Numbered from the stretch's first letter, positions 1 through 12,500 are shown. The stretch is 64,000 bases of DNA from Dryococelus australis (GCA_029891345.1 CM056995.1:80601895-80665894), one strand, 5' to 3'. Made by a program: numbers and translations. Notes: generated by a model not told the origin, from the letters alone.

Positions 1-516
1 AGCATATAAAATGACGAATCAATTTAGTTTACATTTATGCATTTTAAACAGTTATTGCGGGGTGACAACATTTTTAACCAATAGCAGTGTCGCTGTTGTA
101 GAGTGCATCTGCCGAGTACCGTCGTTATTTGGAAATGCACTAGACAACGTCCATGTCACCGGCTGAGTCAACATGAGACGTTCAAATGACTTCACAATCT
201 TCGCGTTTTTAACAGTGAGTTGCGAATGATACTACTTATCCTGTAGGTGAAGTTACGAAGTTCTCCTAAATGCTCAATCTCTTTTTAAACAAGCTTGCTG
301 CGTCATTACCCGACGTAATCATAAGAAGAACGCCAATTCCGCCAGACCTCATCACCGCTTATCGTGCAGGAAGAGGTGACGATGTGTGTATCACGAACGA
401 GTCTTACGAAACCTTACCCATGCTCCAGTCGGATAATCATGCGTTAATTTCGCAGTCCTCCACATATATGTTGCTAATTATCCATACACGTACATATAGA
501 AATACGCATGTGTATG

Positions 517-517
517 A

Positions 518-602
<85 letters not shown>
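517..602. repeat. (TG)n-(TA)n microsatellite
   Basis: A compound dinucleotide array, TG first and then about 60 bases of TA. It ends exactly where the inverted-repeat element at 602 begins, so any target-site duplication on that side cannot be read. The open frame crossing it (270-614) encodes Val-Cys and Tyr-Ile repeats and is not a gene. Confidence 0.95.
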
Positions 603-604
<2 letters not shown>

Positions 605-1444
605 ATGCTCGTAAATTCCCCTTACAAACTCCTAGGACTTGTAGAGGGGACTGAGTAGACTATCTTTTTTGAATAGGAACCCATGTCCGGAAACGTACCG
701 TTTCCGTACTGCAACCATTTAAAATTAGGTGTATCACTCGTCCATTTCCGCAGAGTAATGTCTCGGATGCGCCTGTGTTGGTATGCAACCGGGTAAGAAG
801 TGCATTACTTCAGGCAATCACCTGATGGCACGCGACATCTACCCTGCCTCGAGCCCCATTGCACGCGTAATTGTTCGCGTACTCGCTGACGGGCTCTGTT
901 CAACGTGATGCATTACAGTCTCTTCCAGTTCAGGAGTGCGGCGTCTGTTTGGAGCACCACCATCGTTCCTGTCGGCGTTGAAGGTACCTTGTTCTCGGAG
1001 CCGTTGCGTAACTGTGGCAAAAAGGGTATGCGATGGTGTCGCACGTTGTGGATAACGCTCTTGATACAGCCGACGAGCTGCTCTTCCGTTACCTTCAGCT
1101 GCGCCATATACAAGGATCATGTCTGTGTATTCCACAAACGTGTACTCAACCATGTTGAATGGAGACACAAAGGCGCGTGAATGGAGCTCGAGGCAGGGTA
1201 GGCGTCGCGTGCCATCAGGTGATTGTCTGAAATAATTTACTGCCTTCCCGGTTGCATACCAACACAGGCGCATCCGAGACACAGCTCTTTCCCTCAGCGG
1301 AAGTGGGAGTGAGATACACCTAATAAGAAATGGTTGTAGCACGGAAACGGTACGTTTCCGGACATGGATTCCTGTTCAAAAGATAGTCTACTCAGTCCCC
1401 TCTACAAGTCCTCGGAGTTTATAAGGAGAATTTGCCAGCATCCT
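602..1444. mobile_element. Non-autonomous DNA transposon, about 250-bp inverted repeats
   Basis: The sequence from 602 to about 860 is repeated as an inverted copy from about 1,183 to 1,444. The outer ends read AGGATGCT... and ...AGCATCCT. Shared landmarks in both arms include the block around GGAAACGTACCGTTTCC and the block GCCATCAGGTGATTG. Only about 320 bp of unique DNA lies between the arms, and it holds the N-terminal part of a transposase-type reading frame. I read it as an internally deleted derivative of a DUF4817 transposon that would need a transposase from a full copy. The left flank is a TA microsatellite, so no target duplication can be called. Confidence 0.8.
839..1153 (-). pseudogene. 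DUF4817-type transposase, N-terminal HTH fragment
   Basis: The frame opens at an ATG in the inner part of the right inverted repeat and runs about 104 codons. It shows a helix-turn-helix-like region with EYTDMILVYG, then AARRLYQERYP, then a basic RLREQGTF segment. This is the layout of the DUF4817 DNA-binding domain found at the N-terminus of many insect mariner-superfamily transposases. The frame stops soon after ITRAMGLEAG, and no DDE catalytic domain follows inside the element. A longer reading upstream to 1,342 exists but lies wholly in the repeat arm and carries no family signal. The protein could at most bind DNA. Family assignment is from pattern recognition only. Confidence 0.65.
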
Positions 1445-2702
1445 GTACATACAAAACACACACACCGTGTAACTACTCGGATTTAAACACGACTGTTACT
1501 ACAACGAATCATTATATAAATAAACATATAGGCCCTATTTATTAATTGGCCACAATTCTGTGCCCAACAGCACAGACGGGGTGGAATTTTAAGTTTGTCC
1601 CGGCCCTTGGTATGTTGTTATACAAAACTCCCCTGTTTTCAAGTAATTCACGCCTTACGTATTTAACAAGAAGAAAATGCCCTGGCAAGGAGACGACACG
1701 TGATTACCTACACAAGAACATATAGAACACACACCCACCAAGTAAACATGTGCTTGGGCCTCAAAATGAATTAAACGTAAAATATAAGTGTACGCCAATG
1801 TATATTTCAGTAGCTGGTACTTACATTCGAAGTACATTAGACTAGACCCTAGGGACTAGGCAGTGTGTTTAACTGCACGGACTGGAGTATGATCTTCGAG
1901 AAGTTTCTATGAAAAAGATACATAGTAATTGCCTGTAAAATATAGCTGTTCGTAATCCATGAATGAAACATACATCGATACATATGTACCTCTGATGTGC
2001 AAATCATTTCGCAGTTACGGTACAAGTTATCCTATTGGTACTTTTTATGCCACTGTACAGTATTACTACTCCAATCACCTCGAGTGTAATGACTCTTCCT
2101 ACCTTTCAGGTATTCCACTTCTCTGGTAAGACATTATGCCTGAATTCGACGAGAAAAAGTAGGGTTTAGAGCAATAACACAAAACGATCTATTTTACAAT
2201 CTAATCATTCTAATCTATACATGAAAAATAATCATGGTTACAAGGGGTAAAAAAAAGAGTATGTCAAACAAGGGTGGACGGGCCTCCTATTATTTTTTAT
2301 AAAATAGTTTATAACAATGGCAGTCTTTATTATTTAATAACTCCGCTTACGATTGAGAGACTTAATCAAGGACACAGCTTGCATAATAAACCAGCAAACA
2401 CAAAAAAAACGGCAAACATGCCTATAGCTCATCCTGGATTTAACCAGTAATACTAGGATCGGAAGATAACGTCTTAGCAAACGTGATCATGGAAGTATAG
2501 CATCAGGTACAGGTTTTGCAGTGGTTGCATACCTTCGTTCTATTACACATTACTTAAACATCAAGTGCTACACATTACATATTTTCAGTAAGATTTACAA
2601 CATTAATAGTCATTAATTTCAGACTTTACCGCACTTAGATTATTTTGTTAACTTTTTCAAGTATGTTTCTAACTGAATAAAGTTAACATTAGAGTAAGAA
2701 AA
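1445..2702. other. No gene seen, AT-rich
   Basis: AT-rich DNA with no convincing coding frame on either strand and no repeat that I can match elsewhere in the window. The longest open frame (1,655-1,837, minus) is 60 codons and has no recognisable domain. Confidence 0.6.
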
Positions 2703-2863
2703 AGTTAACTGAATAAAGCTAGAAGTTAAAATCCATGCAAATTAACTGATTAAAGTTTTAAGTTAAAAGTAACTAAATTAACTGATTAAAGTTTGAATTA
2801 AAAGTAACTAAATTAAATTATTAAAGTATAAGTTAAAAGTAACTAAATTAAATGTTTAAAGAT
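2703..2863. repeat. Degenerate 36-bp tandem repeat
   Basis: A unit of about 36 bp beginning AATTAACTGATTAAAG and ending AAAAGTAACTA occurs three times in a row (about 2,740-2,846), with a degraded unit before and a partial one after. The array is more than 80% A+T. A 60-codon frame starting at 2,852 in the last partial unit has no recognisable domain. Confidence 0.8.
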
Positions 2864-3565
2864 AAAGAAAAACAAAAATTTTACCATTATAATGAAGTAT
2901 CAAAAACAATTTTCGTCGATGTTTATTCAAAATATAAAAATGAATTAACAATTTACAGTTTCAGAAAAAAATTACCACATCTTGGTTGCTGGATGCCGAA
3001 TCAGATAGGCCTACTTATCAAAATGATGAATTAATCTCCTACAAAACAATTTGAAATAAAACTTCTAAAATAAACTCTAATAGCACCACTTAGCACGAAA
3101 CAGACCAATGCAATGACTACAAAATCAATTGAATTGTGCATGCCGCACGAGGACCATCAACTGCGCAACTATGGTTTTTGCGTAGTGAGAGAGAGTATCC
3201 ATAGATCGATACGGTGGCATCTCGCCTACCTCACATCTTGTATATCAGTAATCTACGATGTGTTACTGTTACGTCATACTTTCATATAAACTTATCGTAT
3301 ATGCTCGATGACCAATATATGCATCTCAGCTACTTCTCGCATAAATCCATAGACTCTGTTTATCAGACTTGTCACACTATTCAACTGTGTTCAGTAATGT
3401 GCACGATCAGCTGGTATATCAATGGACCCAGCGCCTGCACAGAAACATTCCATGCACTATAAAATTCAACAAACAATCATGTTGCGATTTAGCAGAACAG
3501 CCATGTATTTTAGTTACGCCAAATACTGGCTGTCACATGCAGGTACACTGCTAGTAACAGCCAGT
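2864..3565. other. No gene seen
   Basis: Overlapping short frames between 3,214 and 3,643 are 60-82 codons long, lie in different frames and share no recognisable motif. I see no promoter, RNA or repeat that I can support. Confidence 0.5.
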
Positions 3566-3932
3566 CCAAAAGAGTTTTTTTTAAATTGCGATCACGTTCC
3601 AAATCAAGCAACATTATCTCGTTCTTCGGTAATAGGAACATAACGTGTTGTGGTCTGCATGACGGGATCCGACGATTGTGCGGTCTGGAATACCGTTCTG
3701 CGCACTTCCTTTACTCAGAAGTGTGATTTACTAGTTGTGGTCCGCCAGGTAGCTTGCACGATTCTTGCCACCTTTCTCCAGCCTCTCTCAGAGACGTAGC
3801 CGACCACCCGACAGCGGCGACTGATTGATTTTTCATCGCGCCATTCCCCCTACACACCGGACACCGCCTGGGTGACATGCACAGAAAAGGTTGATCAGCG
3901 CGATCACGAAATACTCAAAAAAACTCTTTGAA
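3566..3932. repeat. Possible short inverted-repeat element
   Basis: A segment starting near 3,566 with AAAAGAGTTTTTTT and GCGATCACG reappears inverted at about 3,896-3,932 (CGCGATCACG ... AAAAAAACTCTTTG). The arms are about 35 bp and imperfect. The roughly 365-bp size and lack of coding content fit a MITE, but no second copy was found here. Confidence 0.4.
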
Positions 3933-5309
3933 TCATATTTCCCGTTCATTGTTACGCTTGATCGAAAGATCTAAATCGACTTTTGTCTGTCTACTTGAAA
4001 TGTATGTAACGAGTAGTAGGAGATCACCGATTGACACAGAAGGGCATCGGGCACCGTAGCCAGACCCTGGACGATGACCTCGACCCCGGTGACATCTGAC
4101 CCCAAAAACCCTCAAAATTAGTACTCGAGTCGCATAATTTCCTACTCCTCACATCTCGTCAACCTATGCCATGTTCTCATGCATTCTTCAACAAATTTCC
4201 GTGACGTTGACGCAGAAATCAGTAGCAGATATTAAAAGGCGCCGCTGGACTTGTAAAGATCAAACGGCGACTAATCAAATACAGCTACATCAAACTTCGA
4301 ACTCCTCCGTCTCGGACCATCGGCACGGACGCTACTCAAAGCGGAAACTTCCACGGCCCCTGGTCCGAAATAGACCCGTGGGACGGGATGCAGCAGTCGC
4401 GGGCGACAGAAGACAGAAAAATGGGTGTCTGTTTCCGCGTCACGAGATCTGAAGGTAGGAACACTGCTATTTTGTAGACACTCCTTGCCGTTTATGCCAG
4501 CATCGTGAAAGAAACGGCGCCTGAATAAGTTTATTTTTATCTCGCCGACTCTTCCCCGACCACAAAAAAGATCAGTAGCAACTTCTAAGTCTTTGAGTGA
4601 GGGACCGTCGTATCTTGAAACAAGCAGGGGACATCATATGGCGAGCATTTCATTACGGGCCTCAGTGACCGCCAATGCAGGACTAGAACTTTGGCAATGA
4701 AACACTACGCACCTACAAACAGAAGTTCCCTTCACTATTAACCTTTCTAAGCAAAACATACAGATAAAAACCTAATTAAATAAAATACACTTTTGAATGA
4801 AGAAACAAAATATTTACGAGAGTAATATACATAACTGCATGTCCGAATTTCCTTCCTCCCTCCCACAAGTCTTACACCTTAGTCAATTGGGTCTGATTTT
4901 ATCTAACACATTGTCAGAATTCAGGTGTGTCAGATTGAAACTCGAGCTGAAATCGGGAAAGAAAACTGAAGAGTATGCCTAATTATTAAACTTCCTTTGG
5001 CTGGAATAATCAACTGCTAAGCGTTCATCAAGGGAAATTGAGGGAACGTAAAATTCAAACAAAAAACCCCGATACAACGGATATTTATTGCACCAGAAGT
5101 ACATCACTTCAATCATTTTGAGGACTCGTCGCCTTAAGCATGACCAATCACGAATTAACAGCACGCAGATGAAACAGAGATGGCAAATCGTGTGTTCTTA
5201 AACAATCATTCCCATGCATCATCTAGTATGCTGAACACGAAAGCTGTGGGGGTAAACTCGCCACACTTGTCTATGAACATTCCCAAGTGCAGATATGACA
5301 CACACACAC
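3933..5309. other. No gene seen
   Basis: Mixed-composition DNA. Short frames at 4,171-4,452 and 4,797-4,982 have no recognisable domain. I see no repeated or structured element. Confidence 0.5.
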
Positions 5310-5364
<55 letters not shown>

Positions 5365-5380
5365 ATATATGATATATATA
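5310..5380. repeat. (TA)n microsatellite
   Basis: A pure TA array followed by two GATATATAT interruptions. Three overlapping Tyr-Ile-rich frames across it on both strands are artefacts. Confidence 0.95.
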
Positions 5381-5904
5381 CATGATTTACCCCATCGAAA
5401 CAACCATTTATTTCAACGGCATTTAACAATACGTGCAAAGAGGAATTTAGTGATCTAGCTATGGCATGGAAAGTAACACAGAAACGCCAAGAAACAATTT
5501 GCAAAAAAATGATGTTATGTGGTCCGATAGCATGGGACAGGACCTGTACTCACAGCTATAAGCGAGCAACACTCATCCGTGACTCATTCTGGCGGGACCG
5601 CTTCCTAATAGCAGCGCAGCGCTTACCGTAATGGAGTAAGGAGCACGGGATGCGATATTGGACAAAGGAGAGCACCGCAGCGGAGAGAAGACGAGCAATG
5701 CGAGTGCAAGTCTGATATAAATACATTACATTTTATTCAGATACCAACGTAATTCAGGAGGTTTGTTTCCTCGTCATTAACTGTACTGAGCAACGAGTGT
5801 GTACAGATGCACAACAAAAATAGAACAAACAAACCTAAAGAGAAATACAATCGCATCCGCATGCATAGTAGAAAATAGTACAGTTATGGTTAAAACGCTT
5901 CACA

Positions 5905-6315
5905 TCAGATCTTTTCACAGTATGTGCTCGATGTTTTTTCACTGACAGCGATACACATCTGTAAACGCAAATGTAGCGAGTGACGAGCGGTCTGAAGTGT
6001 TTCTGGCGTAATGCCTCTGCAAGCTGCAACAATGCGTTCCTGAATATCTTCTGGCGTCGTAGGAGCCGTGTTGTACACACTATCTTTCAGAGTTCCCACA
6101 AAAAAAAATCATGAGATGTGAGGTCGGGGGAGCAAGCTGGCCATATTACAACACCAACATGCCCTAACCACTGGTTTGGAAACGTTTTATTTAACACTTG
6201 CCTCACCACCAAAGTAAAATGCGCAGGACAACCATTATGCTCAAACCACATAACACGACGCATGTCGAGCGGTATGTCTTCCAGAAATTCTGATTCCGTA
6301 CTCTTCTGTCATGCC
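5905..6315 (-). pseudogene. Mariner-superfamily transposase, C-terminal catalytic fragment
   Basis: Read on the minus strand, two frames together show the end of a DDE transposase. The first frame (about 6,315-6,075) contains MWFEHNGCPAHF, matching the second catalytic block, in which the usual aspartate of H-D-G is Asn. It then shows WPACSPDLT followed by DFFLW, the third block. A single-base shift just after a T9 run moves the continuation (GTLKDSVYNTAPTTPEDIQ...) to another frame. The layout resembles the C-terminal half of DUF4817-class transposases, the same general class as the element at 602-1,444. It is inactive: catalytic residue changed, frameshifted, no N-terminal domain found nearby. 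Sub-family is uncertain. Confidence 0.75.
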
Positions 6316-6943
6316 GTGTGGCATATAGTCAATTACAAAATGAACTAACCTAAATTTACATTTAAAAAAGATTCATATATCCACGAAGACCCCGTAACGT
6401 TGTGATCCGAGATTGCCTTAACGATCTAAACTATGGCGGTCACCCGTAATTTACCTGCATGGTTTTAATTTCAAGACAAATTTTTGTGTTTACGCATGTG
6501 TTTGCTGTTAAAATTCACGCAATCAAAACAAGAATGCATTGTGCAATGGTAGGCAGGTGCTATACTCGGATGCTAGTATCTATCAAGCAACAGGTTCCAG
6601 GGATAGGCTAGTTATTGTCTTTCGCAGAAGTAGAAGATAAGTAATTTTTACGACATATACAGTGACAGTGGTACACCTATCCGATGATATTTCACTGATG
6701 CAATACAAGTCTTCTGGAGATGAAAATTGAGTGTATTGATGAGTAAATGTATTTACAATAATCATACAACAGATACAAAAAGCAAATATCTTCACAAATG
6801 AAATAATAAATTTACAACCAAAAACTACACATTTGAGGTCAAGCTGTACACCACAATGAAAACTGTAGTCTGTATATGTTCTGTCGTTGAAGGGCATGTA
6901 TGGACAGTTAGTTTCTAGTGTGACGACCACAATTCTGCTTCAT

Positions 6944-7843
6944 TCACTTAAGACTATCTGGCATAGATCGAATCAACATTCCACAATAAGAGGGCTCACT
7001 CTTATTCCATTCTGTTTGAAGGGTAAATGTGAGGTCATTCCGGTTAAATATGGGATGTTTGCGGATGTTTTATTTTAACACACTCCACAAATATTCAATG
7101 ACGTTGATGTCTGGGAACTCTGGAGAGGGTATCGAGTACATGGGGAGAAATTATAAAGTAACCACATGTGTACCTTATGGGCCTTATGCTTCGGGTTGTT
7201 GTCCGGGTAGAACTAGAAACAATCCCTTAAACCTACTTTCTCTGCGCTCGGTGTCCATTCTTTCCTAAATATGTCCCAATACACATCTTGATCTATAGTA
7301 CTATATATGAAATGGAGTTTCCCCAGACCCGTAGCTAACATAAAACCCCATATTATCAGGGGCCCACCCCCGTGTATCACCGTCGGCCGAAGATTTTTTT
7401 TCTGCAAGCTCCGTGATTAGTGTAAGCCAGATACCGACTTTCCCATCCGTTGCAAACATATTTAATTTTCTTTCATTGGTAAAAATCACTGTTTTTCAGA
7501 AGTTATAAGATTTATCAGTGTGATCTGTGTCATATTGGAACCAGAGACGTTTGTTCTTGCTGATGTATGGTTTATTGCGCAATACTCGACCATTGAAGTC
7601 CTCTGTACGAAGGACTCTCATCACAGTTTCTGGGCAGCCTCCCCCCCCCCCCCCAACCACCAAGACGTTTTCTGCTTCCTTGGCAAGTTTTGGTGCGCTT
7701 AAAGCGGGATTCTTCTTAATTTGACGTCTAATCCATCGCTCGTCTGGTGCAGTGAATACTTTTCTGGAACTACGCATTCTGCCTATCTCACGCAGAGATT
7801 TAACTCTTTGATAGTGGAAAATTACAAGCTTTCTCGCCACCAC
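6944..7843 (-). pseudogene. Tc1-like transposase pseudogene
   Basis: Three minus-strand frames line up in the order of a Tc1 transposase. The first (7,843-7,496) has a basic HTH-like region (RWIRRQIKKNPALSAPKLAK) and then ETVMRVLRTEDFNGRVLRNK, the typical linker before the catalytic core. The second (about 7,407-7,213) has GGGPLIIWGFMLATGLGKL and IDQDVYWDIFRKEW, the core strand region. The third (about 7,140-6,944) has SPEFPDINVIEYLWSVLK, the terminal acidic block, then an in-frame stop. A C14 run at 7,641-7,654 interrupts the N-terminal domain as poly-Gly. At least two frameshifts and a stop make it non-functional. I could not define its inverted repeats. Confidence 0.85.
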
Positions 7844-8002
7844 AGAAGTCAGACCTCTTTCTCATTCGATGTTGATCTAAGAAAGCTTGCTTGAACCCAA
7901 TGATTACCTTCATGCACTGAACGAAGGTACGGGTGGTTTCATAATGCGTGAGCCAAATATAGCACGCCCGGTAGACCAACGGGGAGTATGTATTGGGCAG
8001 TT

Positions 8003-8237
8003 ATAGGCTGTTCACGGTGAGCACTTTTTAAAACCCTCCCAACAGGCATTAGCTACTAATAAATATATCTTACTGCAGCCTCAGGCATTACATTTTAAGG
8101 GTGGTGAAATGTACACTGTGTATATTGGTCACGTTGCAATGTTTATATTAAAAAGCATCAGGAAAATGTAAATTGGATGAAAGGAAAACTTTTAGAAGGG
8201 CCTTAAAAAGTGCTCACTTTACCATGGACAGCCTATA
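8003..8237. mobile_element. MITE, short subfamily (A), copy 1
   Basis: The ends read TATAGGCTGTTCACGGT... and ...AAAGTGCTCACTTTACC followed by GCCTATA. Subfamily A is about 230 bp. Its body includes a stretch near GCAATGTTTATATTAAAAAG and a block running from ATTAAATATATCTT-like sequence through a CTGAGGCTGCA-like block. TA dinucleotides flank the ends, as expected for Tc1/mariner-type mobilisation. No coding capacity. Confidence 0.85.
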
Positions 8238-8412
8238 ATCACTGTCACTGTAGCGGTCAATTTGCATTTGTTTTAGTGTTTTCCATTTTATGCAGATATA
8301 ATTATAGAAATGATGCGTATCTTTATAGGCCCTAAAAACTGGATAAGTAACGCATTAAATAAACTGAGTTACAAGTAATTTTCATTTAGAGGGAATATTC
8401 ATTACCAATACA

Positions 8413-8880
8413 ATGTCAGTTCGTACTAGGTGTGCCACTTTCACCGTGAAGCACTGTAGTTTGTTCCAGATGAGTCTGAACTCGTTCAAAACATTTCCTC
8501 ACGGGGGTGTAGCGCTTGGCCCGGTCATACGAGTGTGTGCAGTGGAGCAAGTTGCCTTCGGGCGGAGCCGCGTTGTTACGTGTGCGCGAGCAGCTTACGC
8601 AGCGTGTGCGTCTCCGGTGTCCGCTGACCGAGGCCCGGCTCCATCAACCAGACACTTACACGCGCGGCGAGCACGTATTCGAGGGGAAAACAGGTGGCTC
8701 ACGACTTTCCAAGCCGTCGGCGCCACAGGCGAGGAGGACCCAGACACGATGATGGCGAGCAGCAGCGACTGGCTGGCTCCAGCGCTCGCCGTTACTGAGT
8801 CCACCCGCGGCGGTCTGGGTTCACACTCTCGGCGATCGACTCTGGCGACGTCGCGCCGGCCGGGGCTTGCGGGGCGTTAA
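8413..8880. other. GC- and CpG-rich segment, no gene proven
   Basis: This stretch is much richer in G+C and CpG than its neighbours. An open frame spans 8,413-8,880 (155 codons) and overlaps others on both strands, as expected when stop codons are rare. The translation has no recognisable domain. It could be a promoter-type CpG-rich block of an unseen gene or a fragment of a GC-rich repeat. Confidence 0.35.
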
Positions 8881-8932
8881 CCCAGCCAGAGTCCCCCGTC
8901 TGACCTTCCCGTCTCAACCATACACTAGACGA

Positions 8933-9176
8933 GTGAGTGAAGAGATTTGGGCGGATCTTAACAGCGAGGTCTTGAGAGCCGATGTGGGTGATTGAGGCGA
9001 GTATGGAGGAGCACCGGAATGCAAGGGCGGGAGAAAACGGGATATCCCCGAGAAAGCCCGTCGACCAGCGGCATCTGCGATTCCCACATGCGTCAATCCG
9101 GTGACCCGCCCATGTATTGAACTCGTTCCGCCTTGGTAGGAGGCGAGCAGGCTAACCGCTTAGCCACCGCAGCCCC
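8933..9176 (-). mobile_element. tRNA-derived SINE with 14-bp target duplication
   Basis: On the minus strand the element starts with a tRNA-like head (GGTGGCTAAGCGGTTAGCC as A box, then a B-box-like GAGTTCAAT) and ends in a TCACTC-rich tail rather than poly(A). The direct repeat CATACACTAGACGA flanks it exactly (8,919-8,932 and 9,177-9,190), which is a target-site duplication. A related full copy lies at 55,309-55,573 and a truncated one at 46,758-46,872. It would be transcribed by RNA polymerase III and moved by a LINE that I do not see in the window. Confidence 0.9.
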
Positions 9177-9280
9177 CATACACTAGACGAGGCAGGCTGA
9201 TTTTCGTATTCTGCGCATGTCCCCAAAAATTGTTTTCCCGTCGTCAATACAACTGTGAAAGTCACATGACCGACACATAT

Positions 9281-9398
9281 GCCGACGGCCATACCACGCT
9301 GGCAACCTGGTGATCTTCTGCCTGCCATGGTTCAACAGCGCTGGGCGTAGTCAAGTACTTGGACGGGTGACCGCCAACGACCACGTAGCCGTTGGCAC
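9281..9398 (+). repeat. 5S-rRNA-derived pseudogene or SINE head
   Basis: The 118-bp length matches a 5S rRNA gene. The first nine bases (GCCGACGGC) pair with the last nine (GCCGTTGGC) as helix I, with one G-U pair. The 5'-proximal CCATACCACGCT and the internal block CAGCGCTGGGCG...AGTACTTGGACGGGTGACC correspond to conserved 5S positions, including the internal polymerase III promoter region. The central part is diverged and there is no T-run terminator at the 3' end. About 120 bp of unrelated sequence follows before the next AT-rich stretch, so this may be the head of a 5S-derived (SINE3-type) retroposon rather than a functional 5S gene. Confidence 0.75.
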
Positions 9399-9519
9399 AC
9401 ATACAAACCTACGTAGGCCCACTAGGGGGTCAACACATACATAGCCAGGAGGTGGAGGTCACGTCGACCAGGTACTCCACCCAACCTCTGGCCCAGACCG
9501 GGGCACCAGGGAACACCTG

Positions 9520-12500
9520 CACATTTTCTATTTACAGGCACTGATGAACGTGTTTGTTTACATTTGAATTTTCAACAAACCCATAATCCTGTATTAATAA
9601 AATACTGTGACTAACTTGATTAACAAATAATTTCCTAGTTGCATTAAAACTAGGTGTGGGGAAGTGTACAAACATCTCGGAGCACTTACTTACATAGCCG
9701 GGGTATAGTTTTAACGGTGCCGCGTCAGATTTTGTTAAGTAATTGCGACATAACTGCTGCGTGTTACTTTGCATCGTAAAATGCTACACACTTTAATTTG
9801 TTATATTTTATACATAGGGAAATCAATATTTAGACTTGTAAAAAAGTGTCAACAAGGGTACACGTATATACCATATTTAGGGACACCCGTTTTTTTGCAA
9901 GGTGCGAAATTTCGGGGAAATTTGCATAAGTTATTTGAAATTGCAAAATAACGGGTAACTGTGTAACACTGGTATATGCAACAAAAAAATGTAGTTTGTT
10001 TGAGCGACCGATTGCGATAGTTATTTTTTATGAATCTATTTTAAAAATGTTTGCATAATAAATCGCTTGTCGGAAAGACATTAGATAGTAGCAAATGAGA
10101 AATGAATACAGCTTTAAATGGCGTTTGTTTAGGTTCCGAAAATGCGTTGATTTATTAAACTGGATAAAGTTTTTAATACGGCAATATAAGTTGCAAAGGA
10201 TGAAATTAAAATTTTTCGTAATGGTACAATTTGAACACGCAAAAATGATGCCCATTCTGCCATCTCTTGCTAGCCGTTAACTAATCCCACTCTCCATTTA
10301 ACACGAGTTTGTCGCCTGCAAGAACTCATGTTACCTCGGACGAAGTAACAACAATGATGAGCAGATTTAGATTTGAACTCTTGAAAGGTTTTCCTATGAC
10401 CGTGACTCGAGGAGGCTGAGTCGGTGATGCTTCGAACTCAACTTCCGGCGTGACTCAGTTAATTAGTGCCAAGTAACCAGATGGTTCAGAGGTCACTACG
10501 CCAGGATGCCGCCGCCAGCCGTCGTCTTGAACCTTCCAATGTAAACCCTAAACGTTTTTTCCAAACCCTTCTTTAGAATCACGTATACCCTACCGAAATT
10601 ACTTAAGGTGGAGTGGAGATATCGATAACACGATAATTTTCGCCAATTAGAACTCTAATTACAATATACACGCGGAAAAAAAGGAAACAACAATACGTAA
10701 ATAGTATGTGATTAAGTAATTGCTTACTCGGAATTTCCGTTCAGTTTACCTTGAAGGTAATCTTCTTGTTAATAGCATAGTTATTAACGACTTTTCAGGC
10801 GTCAGACCAAATACATTTGTTGAATTAGACTATAATAGCTGACTTCACACGTTTATGATCATCAAAGCTTTTTTCTATCCACAAAACTAGTTTACTGAAT
10901 CTATGCCCAAATTTGAGCAGATAATCCTAGCAATTAAAGAACGAACTCGCGAATTTTGGGTGATTCTTTACACTTGAATATTCTATTCCAAGAATAAATT
11001 TTGATTTATTTCAGCAGTATATTAAAAATATCAGGACGTACAGGTACTGTAACTTTGGCAAAAAAAAAAGGGGGGGGGGGGGAGATGCAGGCACCAGGAA
11101 TTAAGGAGCGAGGTCAGATGTCTGATACAAACAGTATTTAGCACAATAAGGCTTCGTGGTGAAACAGTTATGTTCTTAAAGAACAAATGATCCTTTAAAT
11201 TTATCCAGCAGGGCACTTATGTTAAGTCCAAAATCGTTGAAAATCAATTAAGTATACACGCGGCGTTACCAAAACAATACTCGATACGTCAGTGAATGAA
11301 TGACGCCTTTCTCCTGCGCCACGGAATTCGCAAGTACTTCACAATGATCCTGATAACGGCACCTGAGCCTACAGAAGAGTGAACAGCAGTTTCCAGGATA
11401 TTATTTTTTTTTTCTCGTGAGACGACTGGATTGGGTATGGATTTTCGTCGCACGGATATGCACAATGTGGTGCTCACGAAACTGTGACACTTAAAAGCAA
11501 GGGGTGTTTTCAAACATCACCAGTACGGCTTTCTCAACATGAGCGTAACACTTTGTAGCGCACGGCGAACGGAATTACTCGCGGGACGGCAAACTAACAT
11601 TTCGCTCTCTTCCCAACCCCACACTTTGGTTAATAAATGTAAAAAATTAACATGTAAAATTAAGTGCATCACTACACATTTTTTCGACAGTTGTTTTATT
11701 TTTAACGTATCATGCATAAATTATTCATAAACACAGTTTTTAAAACACCTAATTATATTGAACGAAAAAAAGTACGAGGTTCTGGAGCTGATGATGGGAA
11801 TTTTAATTTATGATATATTATTTATTTATCTTGCAGTAGTTCAGGTTCTATCTCAACAGTATTCATGAAAGACGGGGTTGTCCAACTTGTTTTTCCTCGA
11901 ATTCATTCCACGGAGAATTGATTGCCATAAAACTAAAAACGTAGTGTAAGCTAAGTACATTAAAAGCTCATGTACCTTCCGACAGATAGGTACGATAAAA
12001 CTAAATAGGAATTATTTGTAGTAGTACGCGATTAAAGATCGTACATACAGTGCATTGTAAATTTCTAGTACGAATTAAAAAACAAAATTCTTCCATGCAT
12101 TTATCCAATCTCTTAATTATTCTGCAGCACGTTGACATATACTGACAGGTACACAAGAGATTGACTGTTTGTACCAAATCAGCTACACTTTAAAATTATT
12201 CCGTTCACGCAGTCTAGTTAAAAGACCCATAAAACGTGTAGTAATATTCACAAGCCAGACCTGCTGTACTAAATTGTGTGCAGCATGAAAAAAGTAAATC
12301 TCGAGAGACAAATAGACCCAGACAGAGAAGGAAAGGGGCAATTGTTTTTTAAAGTAAAAAAAATACGAAGGCCGGCTTATTGCTACCCAAACAAAACCAA
12401 CCGTCTTGTACGAGAAGGTGAAAGGTTCAGGTATATATTCGCAAATTTGCTAGTTAGTAATTATAAAGGGACAGAATATTTTTGTAAACACGCGTTAATT

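Noticed and set aside
270..614. 114-codon frame with Cys-Val and Tyr-Ile repeats
   Set aside because: Its second half is the (TG)n(TA)n microsatellite; no domain in the first half.
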